Below are positions 24,435-32,459 of a stretch of DNA of 45,969 bases, one piece after another. The stretch comes from an uncultured Bacteroidia bacterium (lineage in GTDB: Bacteria > Bacteroidota > Bacteroidia > J057 > CALAJH01): assembly GCA_937922655.1 (NCBI GenBank), contig CALAJH010000028.1, forward strand, positions 1 through 45,969, written 5' to 3'. Made by a program: the position numbers and the translations under genes. The notes under the pieces were generated by a model. That model ran no database searches, was not told where the DNA came from, and worked only from the letters and a program-made list of their open reading frames with translations. Every line of letters starts with the position of its first letter. The first letter of the stretch is position 1.

Positions 24435-25691
24435 TTACGGGCGCGGTGCGGACGTCGATACCTCCGGCAAGGCGGCGTGCGAACAGTCGTGGCCGCTTAC
24501 GTCATAGGAAATCGCCAATCCTCCGGGAACGTTCAAGTTGGCGAAACGCGCGTTGCCGTTGTTGCGGATGCAGACTTTTTTGCTTGCGTCGGCGCCGGCG
24601 GCGGGGTGAAGGTAACCGTCGAAAAGAATGTCGGGCACCGAATCGCCAAAACTGGATTTGAGCAGGCTGCTGATGAAAGGCTTGTCCAAAGGCATGAATT
24701 TTTGGCGTTGGTAGCGGTTGTCGTGGATATGGATGGCGTAGGTTTCTTTGCCGTATTCGGGGTCGTTGATGTTGAGTCCGGGGTCGAAGAGGGTGAGCGA
24801 TTGATAATTGACTACGCCCGTTCCCATAACGGCGCAATCAATGACGTCGTTGTCGAAAACTTCGACGTCGTTCATGCTCATGACCATGATGCCGGTGCCC
24901 GAAGGGACTTGACCGACGATGTTGCCTGCGGGCGCGAAGTTGGGGGTGTTGTTGTCGCGGATTTCGTTGCGGAAAATGCGGACGTTGGCGCCGTTTTTCA
25001 CGGGCAGATTGGGCAGGTCGAAAATTAAGATGCCGCCGGTGTTGTTGACGGCGAGGTTGTTGTAGACGTCGGCGTCGACGGTGTTTTCGATTTCGATACC
25101 CGCGACGTTAAGGCGGGCCTCGGAGTTGCGAACGACGACCGTCGAACATTGGCCGACGTAAATACCTGCGTCGGACGCGCCTTGGGCCTTACATCCGTCT
25201 ATCATGACGTTTTTACAGGAAACGGGATAAAGGCCGTAGGCGCCGTTGGCCGAATCGGCGCCCGTCGTCCATTCCACCATAACGTTGAAAAACGTTACGC
25301 CGTCGGAGTCCTTGATTTTTATGCCGTCGCCTTTGGGGTCGCGCACGGTCAGGTCGCGAATCATGAACTGTTTGAGTTCGGCGCCGCGAATACCTTCGGC
25401 GCCTTTGGCCGCGTCCTTGAACACCAGTATCGTCGCGTCCCTGCCTTTGCCGCGCACCGTGACGTTTTCTTTTTTGACCAGTGAAAGCGTATTGTTGAAA
25501 GTGAAGGTGCCGGCGGCGAACTCGATGATTTCCCCGGGCTTGACGTCGAGCATCGCTTCTTGGGCTTGGGTTTGGGCGTTTTCGCCGGGCTGGATGACAT
25601 AAATTTTCGGACCTTTGTCCTCGTCTTTTTTGCAGGCGACCCAAGCCAGCGCCGCCAGCCCCGTGAACGCCGCTTTTCTTAAAGCAATCAT
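24435..25691 (-). CDS. Parallel beta-helix repeat lipoprotein (TIGR03805-like)
   Basis: A 418-residue protein starting at ATG 25691 with a lipobox ending WVAC (Cys20). The rest is a right-handed parallel beta-helix: repeated short strands with Asn/Asp turns, such as GIEIENTVDADVYNN and VRIFRNEIRDNN, after an opening that reads PGEIIEFAAGTFTF, common to pectate-lyase-like folds. The family I recall as TIGR03805 has this form and usually occurs next to a TIGR03806 diheme protein; such a protein is encoded at 697-1755. The role of the pair is unknown; sugar binding or processing outside the cell is a guess from the fold. The TTG at 25709 overlaps the promoter and is rejected as start. Confidence 0.85.
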   Translation of the reverse strand: MIALRKAAFTGLAALAWVACKKDEDKGPKIYVIQPGENAQTQAQEAMLDVKPGEIIEFAAGTFTFNNTLSLVKKENVTVRGKGRDATILVFKDAAKGAEGIRGAELKQFMIRDLTVRDPKGDGIKIKDSDGVTFFNVMVEWTTGADSANGAYGLYPVSCKNVMIDGCKAQGASDAGIYVGQCSTVVVRNSEARLNVAGIEIENTVDADVYNNLAVNNTGGILIFDLPNLPVKNGANVRIFRNEIRDNNTPNFAPAGNIVGQVPSGTGIMVMSMNDVEVFDNDVIDCAVMGTGVVNYQSLTLFDPGLNINDPEYGKETYAIHIHDNRYQRQKFMPLDKPFISSLLKSSFGDSVPDILFDGYLHPAAGADASKKVCIRNNGNARFANLNVPGGLAISYDVSGHDCSHAALPEVSTSAPRP

Positions 25692-25706
25692 TGCGTTATG
25701 TTTTTC

Positions 25707-25733
25707 CAAATTTATGCGTACGCCGCAAATATA
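25707..25733 (-). promoter_or_regulatory. Two candidate -7 boxes before the beta-helix gene
   Basis: On the minus strand TAAATTTG at 25714-25707 and TATATTTG at 25733-25726 both match TAnnTTTG exactly. The nearer leaves 15 nt to the ATG. Either or both may be used. Confidence 0.5.
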
Positions 25734-26293
25734 AAGAATATACCCACGCCGGCAACTTTTTAACGCGAATTGTTCAAGTCCATAACCGAACGGCGTTCTC
25801 GTTTAATTCGTTGTGCGTCGATAACGGCAAAATCCGTATTGAGGCGAAACGGTCGCCAAAGCACGGAATAAAAACTCCTTATCTTTTTTACCATTTTTCA
25901 AAAGATTTGCCCTCGTCGCGACAGTGTACGACAAGCCAACGACAAAAAATCTTGTGCATTAAAAACAACCGTCGTTTATCCCCCATATGAAAAAACAATT
26001 TTGAAGACGCCCAAGAATAATCTCCGTCGTTATTTGTTTAACGCTACAAAAAAATTTGTTTAACACTACAAAAAACATGGTTTTGCGTTTCGTTTTTTAG
26101 GATGTTGCGACTTTCACGGGCGGGCATGTTGTGGCGTTTACTATGCAAATATCGTGCTTTTGGGGCCCGTGGATATTTTTTCTCGTCGTTACCCGTGATA
26201 CACCACCGATTTTTCTTTTGCCTGTGGATAATTTTTTTCATTTATAAAGCAACTTTTATTGCCCGCCGGCGTATTATGCGTAAACATTAAGTT
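25734..26293. other. Long intergenic region, AT-richer than its neighbours
   Basis: About 560 nt without a supported gene, clearly richer in A and T than the flanks. It contains the 22-bp tandem repeat at 26033-26076. Small frames at 25691-25990 (plus), 26102-26290 (plus) and 26044-26241 (minus) have no family likeness and are not called. A non-coding RNA or a regulatory region for apaG or the beta-helix gene is possible but not shown. Confidence 0.5.
26033..26076. repeat. Tandem 22-bp repeat in intergenic DNA
   Basis: Two adjacent copies (26033-26054 and 26055-26076) of a unit that starts TTTGTTTAAC and ends CTACAAAAAA, differing at two positions. They lie about 220 nt upstream of apaG. This could be a pair of binding sites. 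Confidence 0.7.
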
Positions 26294-26683
26294 GTGGCAA
26301 CATCTTTGGTTACTCAAGGAGTACGCATCAGCGTACAGACGACCTTCGTACCCGAACAGTCGTCTCACCGGACTTCAACCTACGTATTCGCGTATAACAT
26401 CACAATAGCCAACGAATCGGACCAAACGATTAAGCTATTGACGCGTCATTGGCGCATCGTCGATGCGAATATGGACATTCGCTTCGTAAACGGCGAAGGG
26501 GTTTGCGGCCTGCAACCCGTTCTGGCGCCGGGCGAAGAACACGTCTATACGAGCGGATGCATGTTTCGTACGCCCATCGGTAAAATGGAGGGACATTACG
26601 GCATGATTCGTGTTTCGTCGGGCGAACATTTCGAGGTGGCGATTCCGCCTTTCGTTCTCGCCACCCCCGACCAACTCAACTGA
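26294..26683 (+). CDS. apaG: ApaG-domain protein
   Basis: A 129-residue protein from GTG 26294; no Met codon lies near the start of the domain. It has the single immunoglobulin-like ApaG fold: VRISVQTTFVPEQSS, then YNITIANESDQTIKLLTRHW, GEGVCGLQPVLAPGEEHVYTSG and MEGHYGMI. The family was named for an effect on Co/Mg efflux in enterobacteria and binds pyrophosphate compounds in some members; the physiological role is unsettled. The stop overlaps the next ATG as TGATG, so the nudix hydrolase is translationally coupled, which fits a shared link with nucleotide or diphosphate compounds. Confidence 0.93.
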   Translation: MATSLVTQGVRISVQTTFVPEQSSHRTSTYVFAYNITIANESDQTIKLLTRHWRIVDANMDIRFVNGEGVCGLQPVLAPGEEHVYTSGCMFRTPIGKMEGHYGMIRVSSGEHFEVAIPPFVLATPDQLN

Positions 26684-27279
26684 TGTACGTCGTTTACGGC
26701 GCCAAGAGTCGTTTGTCGGTCGGGAAGCATAAGTCCGAGGACGCCGTGGCCTTTGAAGATGCAACGGACGTTCGAGCCTATCGCAACGCCATGTCCGCGT
26801 GGGTCAAATACGGCGTCGGGGAATTGAACGTTTCGGGCTTTAGCGATATGCGGGGTTTTGAGGCCTTGTTCGACGGTATTTTTGCCGCCGGGGGATTGGT
26901 TTTGTCTCCGGACGAAAGCCGGGCGTTGATTATCGTCAGGCACGGAAAATACGACCTTCCCAAAGGCAAAGCCGAAGACGGCGAATCCGCCGAAGAAACC
27001 GCGCTCCGCGAGGTCGAAGAAGAAACGGGCGCCCAAGCGCTGCGTATTGTCCGTCCGCTTTTGACCACCCGCCACGTTTATCAAAATCCGCACAAGAATG
27101 GGAAATGGACGCTCAAAACCACGCGATGGTTTTTGATGCAAACGGACGCCGATTTCGTTGCCCGCCCACAAACCGACGAGGGCGTTAGCGCCGTCGAGTT
27201 TGTCCCCGTCGCCGAACTCGACGGCTTGCCGACCTATCCCGCCGTTGCCGACGTTTTTCACGCCTACCTGCACTTGTAA
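26683..27279 (+). CDS. NUDIX hydrolase
   Basis: A 198-residue protein. The Nudix box G-x5-E-x7-REVxEExG is complete: it starts GKAEDGESAEE and continues ALREVEEETGA (about residues 104-126). An N-terminal segment of about 75 residues precedes the box. Nudix enzymes hydrolyse nucleoside diphosphates linked to another group (X), using Mg or Mn held by the box glutamates. The substrate cannot be read from the sequence. One-base overlap with apaG, and the RDD gene follows 6 nt later: an apaG-nudix-RDD operon. Confidence 0.93.
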   Translation: MYVVYGAKSRLSVGKHKSEDAVAFEDATDVRAYRNAMSAWVKYGVGELNVSGFSDMRGFEALFDGIFAAGGLVLSPDESRALIIVRHGKYDLPKGKAEDGESAEETALREVEEETGAQALRIVRPLLTTRHVYQNPHKNGKWTLKTTRWFLMQTDADFVARPQTDEGVSAVEFVPVAELDGLPTYPAVADVFHAYLHL

Positions 27280-27285
27280 GCGTCC

Positions 27286-28002
27286 ATGTACATCAAGGTA
27301 CAAACGGCGCAGTACGTGCCGATAGAATACGAGGCGGCATCGACGGGCGAACGCATCGCCGCGTTTTTGTTGGATTTAACGCTCCAATTCGCCTACGTTT
27401 ATTTGGCAAGCAAGTTTTTTTCGTCGGCACGCGTCTACGACGCAACGTGGTACATTCCTTTTGTCGTCGTTCCTTTTGTGTGTTATCCGCTGATAAGCGA
27501 AACAATGTTCAACGGACAAACGCCCGGCAAGGCCGTGATGAAAATTCGGGTGGTCAAACTCGACGGTTCTTCGCCCGGATTTACGAGTTACTTCATGCGA
27601 TGGATACTGGGCTGGTTTGAGAATTGGGTGCTGTTGGGCATTCCGTCCTTGATTGCCACGGCGTCCAACGCTCGCGGACAACGCTTGGGCGACATGGCCG
27701 CCGGCACCGCCGTTATTCGGCTCGGATACAAGGTCAAGTTTGAGCATACGCTTTTCCGCGAGTCGGGCGAGGATTACCGTCCCCATTACCCTTCGGCCGA
27801 CCGGCTTTCGGACAAGGACGTGGCCATCATCAACGAACTTTTACGTTCCAAAGAAGGCGCGGTCAAAGAGCGGTTGTTGGAAAAAGCGGCGCGACGCGTG
27901 GAATCGATTTTAGGCGTTACGGCCCAAGAACCACGACCCTACGATTTTCTCAACCGTCTCGTTCAAGACTACAACCACCTCGCCGGGCAGGAAAAAGACT
28001 GA
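27286..28002 (+). CDS. RDD-family membrane protein
   Basis: A 238-residue protein with an RDD domain: GERIAAFLLDLTLQ (the Arg/Asp motif at the first helix), a second helix region, and SETMFNGQTPGKAVMKIRVV, the highly typical family sequence, then RGQRLGDMAAGTAVI. The C-terminal 85 residues are cytoplasmic and charged (ALL-rich helices with KDVAIINELL). Some family members transport or protect against ions, most are unassigned. It is the third gene of the apaG operon; I see no function-specific residue beyond the family core. Confidence 0.92.
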   Translation: MYIKVQTAQYVPIEYEAASTGERIAAFLLDLTLQFAYVYLASKFFSSARVYDATWYIPFVVVPFVCYPLISETMFNGQTPGKAVMKIRVVKLDGSSPGFTSYFMRWILGWFENWVLLGIPSLIATASNARGQRLGDMAAGTAVIRLGYKVKFEHTLFRESGEDYRPHYPSADRLSDKDVAIINELLRSKEGAVKERLLEKAARRVESILGVTAQEPRPYDFLNRLVQDYNHLAGQEKD

Positions 28003-28213
28003 TAAGCCGTCGCACAAAATTGCGTAGCAAACGTCGCCGGCCGGTACATGCTCAACCGCGTATTTGCGCAAAAGAACGGCCCGTTTTTAAGTCGGGCACA
28101 ACGGTCGAATCGTCGTCGGCCAAAGAGAGTTTTTATCTTTAAGCGTTCGGACTTTCCGTCGTAAGTATTCGTCGTGTAAATATAATTGCTAAATTGCCGA
28201 AAATTTTGACAAT

Positions 28214-29629
28214 ATGTCCATTAAAGAATATGACTTGGTTGTGGTCGGCAGTGGGCCGGGCGGTTACGTGGCCGCAATACGCGCCGCACAACTGGGTATA
28301 AAAACCGCAATCGTCGAACGTTACGCCCAACTTGGCGGTACGTGCCTGAACGTCGGTTGCATCCCCTCCAAAGCCCTGCTCGATTCGTCGGAGCATTTTC
28401 ACAACGCCGTCCACCATTTCAAAACCCACGGCATCGACATCGACGGCACGATTACCCCCAATTTACCCCAAATGATTCGTCGAAAAGACGAACTCGTCGG
28501 TAAAATCGTGGACGGCGTTCGTTTTTTGATGCGTAAAAACAAAATCGACGTTTTCCACGGCTTTGGTTCGTTTGAAAATCCGAATACGGTCTCGGTGGCG
28601 TTAAACGACGGCGGCACGCAAAACTTGGCGTTCAAACGCGCCATCATCGCCACGGGCTCCAAACCCGCCTCCATTCCCAACGTTCCGATAGACAAAAAGC
28701 GCATCATTACCTCGACCGAAGCCCTCAAACTTCCCGAAGTTCCCCAAACGATGGTGGTCATCGGCGGCGGGGTCATTGGTTTGGAGATGGGTTCGGTGTA
28801 TGCGCGTCTGGGAACGAAGGTCGTGGTGGTAGAGTATGCCGACGGCGTACTGGCCTCGATGGACAGGGAACTGGGCAAAGAAATCCAAAAAATATTGGTC
28901 AAACATTTGGGCTTGACTTTTCATTTGTCGCACCGGGTGACGGGTGCGGTCGCCACGGATACGGGCGTAAAAGTAACGGCGTTGAATCCGGCGGGCGAAG
29001 AGGTTTCGTTTGAGGCCGATTATTGTTTGGTGTCCGTGGGTCGCAAACCGTTTACCGACCGGCTCAACGTGGACAAGGCGGGCGTTGCGCTCGACGAACG
29101 CGGCCGCGTCGTCGTCAACGACCGGCTTCAAACCTCTCAATCCCACATTTACGCCGTCGGCGACGTGGTACGCGGCGCGATGCTGGCCCACAAAGCCTCG
29201 GACGAAGGCGTGATGGTTGCCGAACAGATTGCGGGGCTTCATTCCCACGTCAATTATCTGTGCATACCGAACGTTGTGTATACATGGCCCGAGGTGGCAA
29301 GCGTCGGTTATACCGAGGAAGAGCTTAAAGCGCAGGGCCGGGCCTACAAAACGGGCAAATTTCCGTTTGCGGCCTTGGGCCGGGCGCGTGCCTCGGGCGA
29401 CCTCGACGGTTTCGTCAAAGTACTGGCCGACGCAACGACCGACGAAATACTGGGCGTCCACACCATCGGGCCGCGTTGTGCCGACGTTATCGCCGAAGCG
29501 GTAACGGCCATGGAGTTTCGGGCTTCGGCCGAAGATTTGGGGATTTTTTCCCACGCGCATCCCACGTTTGCCGAGGCCGTCAAAGAGGCGGCGCTCGCCG
29601 CCACCGCCAATCGCGCCCTTCATTTGTAA
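28214..29629 (+). CDS. lpdA: Dihydrolipoyl dehydrogenase
   Basis: A 471-residue flavoprotein disulfide reductase. The FAD site is VVVGSGPGGYVAA, the redox pair is GGTCLNVGCIPSK (Cys44, Cys49), the NAD site is VVIGGGVIGLEMGS, and the active-site dyad near the end is HAHPTFAE (His449, Glu454). It reoxidises lipoamide of pyruvate, 2-oxoglutarate or branched-chain dehydrogenase complexes and makes NADH. No other complex subunit is in the window, so it probably serves complexes encoded elsewhere. An AAATTTTG box, one mismatch from consensus, lies 5 nt before the ATG, again suggesting a leaderless start. Confidence 0.96.
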   Translation: MSIKEYDLVVVGSGPGGYVAAIRAAQLGIKTAIVERYAQLGGTCLNVGCIPSKALLDSSEHFHNAVHHFKTHGIDIDGTITPNLPQMIRRKDELVGKIVDGVRFLMRKNKIDVFHGFGSFENPNTVSVALNDGGTQNLAFKRAIIATGSKPASIPNVPIDKKRIITSTEALKLPEVPQTMVVIGGGVIGLEMGSVYARLGTKVVVVEYADGVLASMDRELGKEIQKILVKHLGLTFHLSHRVTGAVATDTGVKVTALNPAGEEVSFEADYCLVSVGRKPFTDRLNVDKAGVALDERGRVVVNDRLQTSQSHIYAVGDVVRGAMLAHKASDEGVMVAEQIAGLHSHVNYLCIPNVVYTWPEVASVGYTEEELKAQGRAYKTGKFPFAALGRARASGDLDGFVKVLADATTDEILGVHTIGPRCADVIAEAVTAMEFRASAEDLGIFSHAHPTFAEAVKEAALAATANRALHL

Positions 29630-29634
29630 AATCG

Positions 29635-30981
29635 ATGTACGCTTTTCAACGACTTGGGGCGGCGCTCGTCGTTGCGGGCGGACTTGCCGGTTGCGCCCCC
29701 GATTTAACCGCCCCCGCCATCCATTCGGGTACGTTGGATTTAAACCGTATCGTGGCCGTTGGGGATTCGTATTTTGCGGGCTACGCCGACAACGCCCTGC
29801 ACCGCGAGGCACAAACGTATTCGGCCGCCGCCATTTTCGCACAACAATGCCAAAAAGCGGGGGGAGGAGCGTTCAAAATTCCGCTCGTTCCCGAAGGCCC
29901 CGGGCTTGGCACCCCCGTTCTGCTCAACAACGCCCGATACGTCGTCAAGTTTGACACCACGTGCCGACTTTTCGGCGGCGAAACAATAGAACTTTTGCCT
30001 TTTCCGATAGCCAAGGCGGGCGACGCCGCCATCTTGGACGAACGCCTCGAAACCGAAGGACCGTTTCAAAATTTGGCGCTTCCACTCATGCGGGCGCACG
30101 AGGCGACCACCCCGAACCTTGGCGACCCCGCAAGGTTCCCTTTTTCCAACCCCTACTTTTGGCGTTTCGCCCCCAACGCAACGGCCTCGGTCTTGGACGC
30201 GGCCCTCGAACAAAACCCGTCCTTTGCCATGATATGGGTCGGCGCGGGCGACTACATGATTTTCGGGGCGCAGGGCGGCGTCGAACCCCTACCCGGCGTT
30301 CCCATCGCCTACCTCACCCCCCCCGACCGGTTCCGTCGCGGACTCGATTCGTTGTTAAAATCTTTTGCCGCCGCAGGAGTGCGCATGGTCGTCGGCAATT
30401 TACCCTCGCCGTCGTCGCTTCCGATTTTTCACACCGTTCCCTACGACACCGTCTCGATTTCCGCCGCCAAAGCCGCCGAACTGAGCACAAAATGGAACGC
30501 CGATTTCAAAACGGGAAAAAATCCGCTTTGGGTCAAGGACAAATCGGGAACGACGCGGTTTATGCACGCCGACGAATGGCCGCTATTGACGGCGCTCGAC
30601 GAAATCAAGTGCCGCTCCAAAGGTTTCGACGTACCGCTGGACGACGCCTTTTTTTTGGAACGCTCGGAAATCGAGGCGATGAATGCGGCGGTCGCCGAAT
30701 ACAACGGTATCGTTGCCGAATTGGCCCAAAAGTATTCGATTCCCGTCGCCGACCTCAACGCCTTGTTTAAGACCATGGAAGCGGGTACGCCCGTGGACGG
30801 CATGCCCATGAGCATGAAGTTTATCGAAGGGGGATTTTTTTCGTTGGACGGCATCCACCTCACTCCGCGCGGCAACGCCATCGTCGCCAACGAATTCGTC
30901 AAGGCGGTGAACGCCCATTACGGCGCGGCCCTTCCTTTGGCCCGACCCACCGAATATCGCGCCGTACTTTTTCCGAAATAA
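29635..30981 (+). CDS. SGNH/GDSL-type lipoprotein hydrolase
   Basis: A 448-residue protein from ATG 29635, 5 nt after lpdA. A lipoprotein signal ends LAGC (Cys20). The catalytic Ser lies in IVAVGDSYFAGY, the classic block I, and the Asp/His pair in FFSLDGIHLTPRGNAI (block V). A large insertion separates these, with an Asn-containing block (VVGNLPSPSS) that may provide the oxyanion-hole Asn. SGNH enzymes hydrolyse esters of lipids, glycans or acetylated sugars; the specific substrate is unknown. It should act on the cell surface or in the periplasm. The fit to lpdA is positional only. Confidence 0.85.
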   Translation: MYAFQRLGAALVVAGGLAGCAPDLTAPAIHSGTLDLNRIVAVGDSYFAGYADNALHREAQTYSAAAIFAQQCQKAGGGAFKIPLVPEGPGLGTPVLLNNARYVVKFDTTCRLFGGETIELLPFPIAKAGDAAILDERLETEGPFQNLALPLMRAHEATTPNLGDPARFPFSNPYFWRFAPNATASVLDAALEQNPSFAMIWVGAGDYMIFGAQGGVEPLPGVPIAYLTPPDRFRRGLDSLLKSFAAAGVRMVVGNLPSPSSLPIFHTVPYDTVSISAAKAAELSTKWNADFKTGKNPLWVKDKSGTTRFMHADEWPLLTALDEIKCRSKGFDVPLDDAFFLERSEIEAMNAAVAEYNGIVAELAQKYSIPVADLNALFKTMEAGTPVDGMPMSMKFIEGGFFSLDGIHLTPRGNAIVANEFVKAVNAHYGAALPLARPTEYRAVLFPK

Positions 30982-31129
30982 TCCCGGCGGTAATGCCAAG
31001 CAAACGACGATACGGGAATTATCGCTTGACGACTTCAAATTATGGCTTTCTACCAAAGATAAAAATTATCCTTCGGGTCGATTTTTTCATTGTTGCTTGT
31101 TTGGCGCGGCCCAAAAAAATCGCAAAAAA

Positions 31130-31160
31130 TTTGCAGGCTCGAAATAGATGCGTAATTTTG
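31130..31160 (+). promoter_or_regulatory. Promoter of tRNA-Leu, full consensus
   Basis: TTTG at 31130-31133, a 19-nt spacer, then an exact TAATTTTG at 31153-31160. This is the textbook Bacteroidota housekeeping promoter and ends 10 nt before the mature tRNA. It is the best calibration site in the window for the leaderless claims elsewhere. Confidence 0.85.
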
Positions 31161-31170
31161 CGGCTCAATT

Positions 31171-31254
31171 GCCCGGGTGGCGGAATCGGTAGACGCGCCG
31201 GTCTCAAAAACCGGTGGGATAACACCCGTACCGGTTCGAATCCGGTCCCGGGCA
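31171..31254 (+). tRNA. tRNA-Leu (anticodon CAA)
   Basis: The acceptor stem GCCCGGG (31171-31177) pairs with CCCGGGC (31247-31253), discriminator A at 31254, CCA not encoded. The anticodon stem CCGGT/ACCGG encloses the loop CTCAAAA, so the anticodon is CAA, reading UUG. A long variable arm (GGGATAACACCC) and the TTCGAAT loop fit a class II leucine tRNA. Length 84 nt. As a UUG reader with A37-A38 after the anticodon it is a plausible substrate of the MiaB encoded at 14811-16226. Confidence 0.96.
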
Positions 31255-31285
31255 CTTTCATATTGGTGATTGAGAGTTTTGATAG

Positions 31286-31318
31286 AAAAAGGGGCGGAGG
31301 AGGCCCCTTTTTTTTTAT
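31286..31318 (+). terminator. Intrinsic terminator after tRNA-Leu
   Basis: AAAAAGGGGC (31286-31295) pairs with GCCCCTTTTT (31303-31312) around a 7-nt loop, then more T. It ends the tRNA transcript and lies 10 nt before the tatC start. Confidence 0.85.
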
Positions 31319-31327
31319 TTTCGCGTT

Positions 31328-32194
31328 GTGAACGAACCGAAAAAGAAGCCCAAGGGCTTCGACGCCAAAATGTCGTTTCTCGACCACCTCGAGGCCTTGC
31401 GTTGGCACATCGTCCGTTCGATTTTGGCCGTGGCCGCCGGCGCGATTACGTGTTTGGTATTCATCCGCGAAATCGTACAATACGTCATCCTTGGGCCGTT
31501 GCGCAACGACTTTCCCACCAACCGCTTGGTTTGCCGGCTCAACGCCGATTTTTGCGCCACCCCCATTGAGACGACGCTTCAGGCCACCTCCCCCGCCGAA
31601 CAATTCACCAAAGCCATCGTCATAGCAATCACCGGCGGTTTTATCGCCGCTTTTCCTTACGTAATTTGGGAAATTTGGCGTTTCGTCAAACCCGGGCTTT
31701 ACGCCGACGAAATCAAACGAACACGGGGACTGGTAGGTTTGGTGAGCGGTTTGTTTTTTGTCGGCGCAGCCTTTGCCTACTTTGTTGTTTTGCCTTTTAC
31801 CCTCCGTTTCTTTGCGACCTTTTCGCTCACCGACGAGGTGCAAAACATTTGGCGCATCGGCGAAGTGATAAGCTTGGTGGTACAATTTGTTTTGGCGGGC
31901 GGGGTACTCTTTGAGTTGCCGGCGTTGTCGTTGTTGTTTTCGCGCTTGGGATTTCTTACGCCGGGTTTGTTGAAACGCTTTCGCAAGCATGCGGTGGTGG
32001 CGTGCCTGATATTGGCGGGCGTGCTGACGCCGAGTCCGGACGTAATCAGCCAGTTGTTGTTGGCCGTGCCGATGTTGGGCCTCTACGAAGTGAGCATAGC
32101 GGTTTCGGCGAGCGTGGAGCGCAAGCGCAAACGCGAAATCGAAGCGATGCGCCAAAAAGTGGCCGCGGAGCAGGCGAAAGCCTTTGAGGTATAA
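31328..32194 (+). CDS. tatC: Twin-arginine translocase subunit TatC
   Basis: A 288-residue six-helix membrane protein. The cytoplasmic N-terminus carries MSFLDHLEALRWHIVRS, the conserved signal-binding region, and the later sequence EIWRFVKPGLYADEIKR is the most conserved loop of the family. LTPSPDVISQLLLAVPMLGLYE is the typical last helix pair. TatC recognises twin-arginine signals and, with TatA, moves folded proteins across the inner membrane. No tatA is in the window. The start is GTG 31328. A TATTTTCG box with one mismatch (31316-31323) overlaps the tRNA terminator T-tract and would make tatC leaderless. Confidence 0.96.
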   Translation: MNEPKKKPKGFDAKMSFLDHLEALRWHIVRSILAVAAGAITCLVFIREIVQYVILGPLRNDFPTNRLVCRLNADFCATPIETTLQATSPAEQFTKAIVIAITGGFIAAFPYVIWEIWRFVKPGLYADEIKRTRGLVGLVSGLFFVGAAFAYFVVLPFTLRFFATFSLTDEVQNIWRIGEVISLVVQFVLAGGVLFELPALSLLFSRLGFLTPGLLKRFRKHAVVACLILAGVLTPSPDVISQLLLAVPMLGLYEVSIAVSASVERKRKREIEAMRQKVAAEQAKAFEV

Positions 32195-32287
32195 ACGACG
32201 TTGTTGGAGTTGGGCGAACAGGGCTTCAACGCCGTCGAAGTCGTCGGCTTTTTGGCGAACCATCGAGGCCAAGGGCATGCTAGTTCG

Positions 32288-32355
32288 AATAGTGTTAAAC
32301 CGACGTTGTAGCGATAAACGGCAAAACCGCCGGAAGCGATGAGCGCGTCGTGCAA
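32288..32355 (-). mobile_element. Remnant of an IS1-like element end
   Basis: About 65 nt are homologous to the element end at the right edge of the window. 32306-32350 matches 45780-45824 at 42 of 45 positions. The minus-strand translation reads DALIASGGFAVYRYN against DALVASGGFAVYHYK. The outer part AATAGTGTTAAACC (32288-32301) also aligns with the candidate terminus at 45754. The rest of the element is missing, and an open minus-strand frame continues only into unrelated DNA. Confidence 0.65.
32306..32350. repeat. 45-bp dispersed repeat, copy 1
   Basis: Direct repeat of 45780-45824 with three mismatches. It codes for the C-terminus of an IS1-like transposase on the minus strand. Confidence 0.9.
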
Positions 32356-32406
32356 ACAATTCAAACCGCTAAATCTTTTTAGTAAAATTTATGGACATTT
32401 TTTTCG

Positions 32407-32414
32407 TATTTTTG
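32407..32414 (+). promoter_or_regulatory. Bacteroidota -7 box TATTTTTG before the phosphatase
   Basis: Exact TAnnTTTG, 45 nt before the ATG at 32460. It lies about 50 nt beyond the IS1-like remnant. Confidence 0.5.
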
Positions 32415-32459
32415 CGTTCCGATTAAGTATCAAAAAATCGCAACCCGAATCATAAAAGT

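Noticed and set aside
26102-26290. 62-aa frame in the AT-rich gap before apaG
   Set aside because: Low-complexity aromatic content, no promoter box and no likeness to a known protein.
28078-28097. Terminator after the RDD gene
   Set aside because: The GCCCG/CGGGC hairpin is short and no T-run follows.
31040-32359. 439-aa minus-strand frame across tatC and the tRNA
   Set aside because: Antisense to tatC and the tRNA-Leu; basic low-complexity product. Only its distal DNA matters, as the IS1-like relic.
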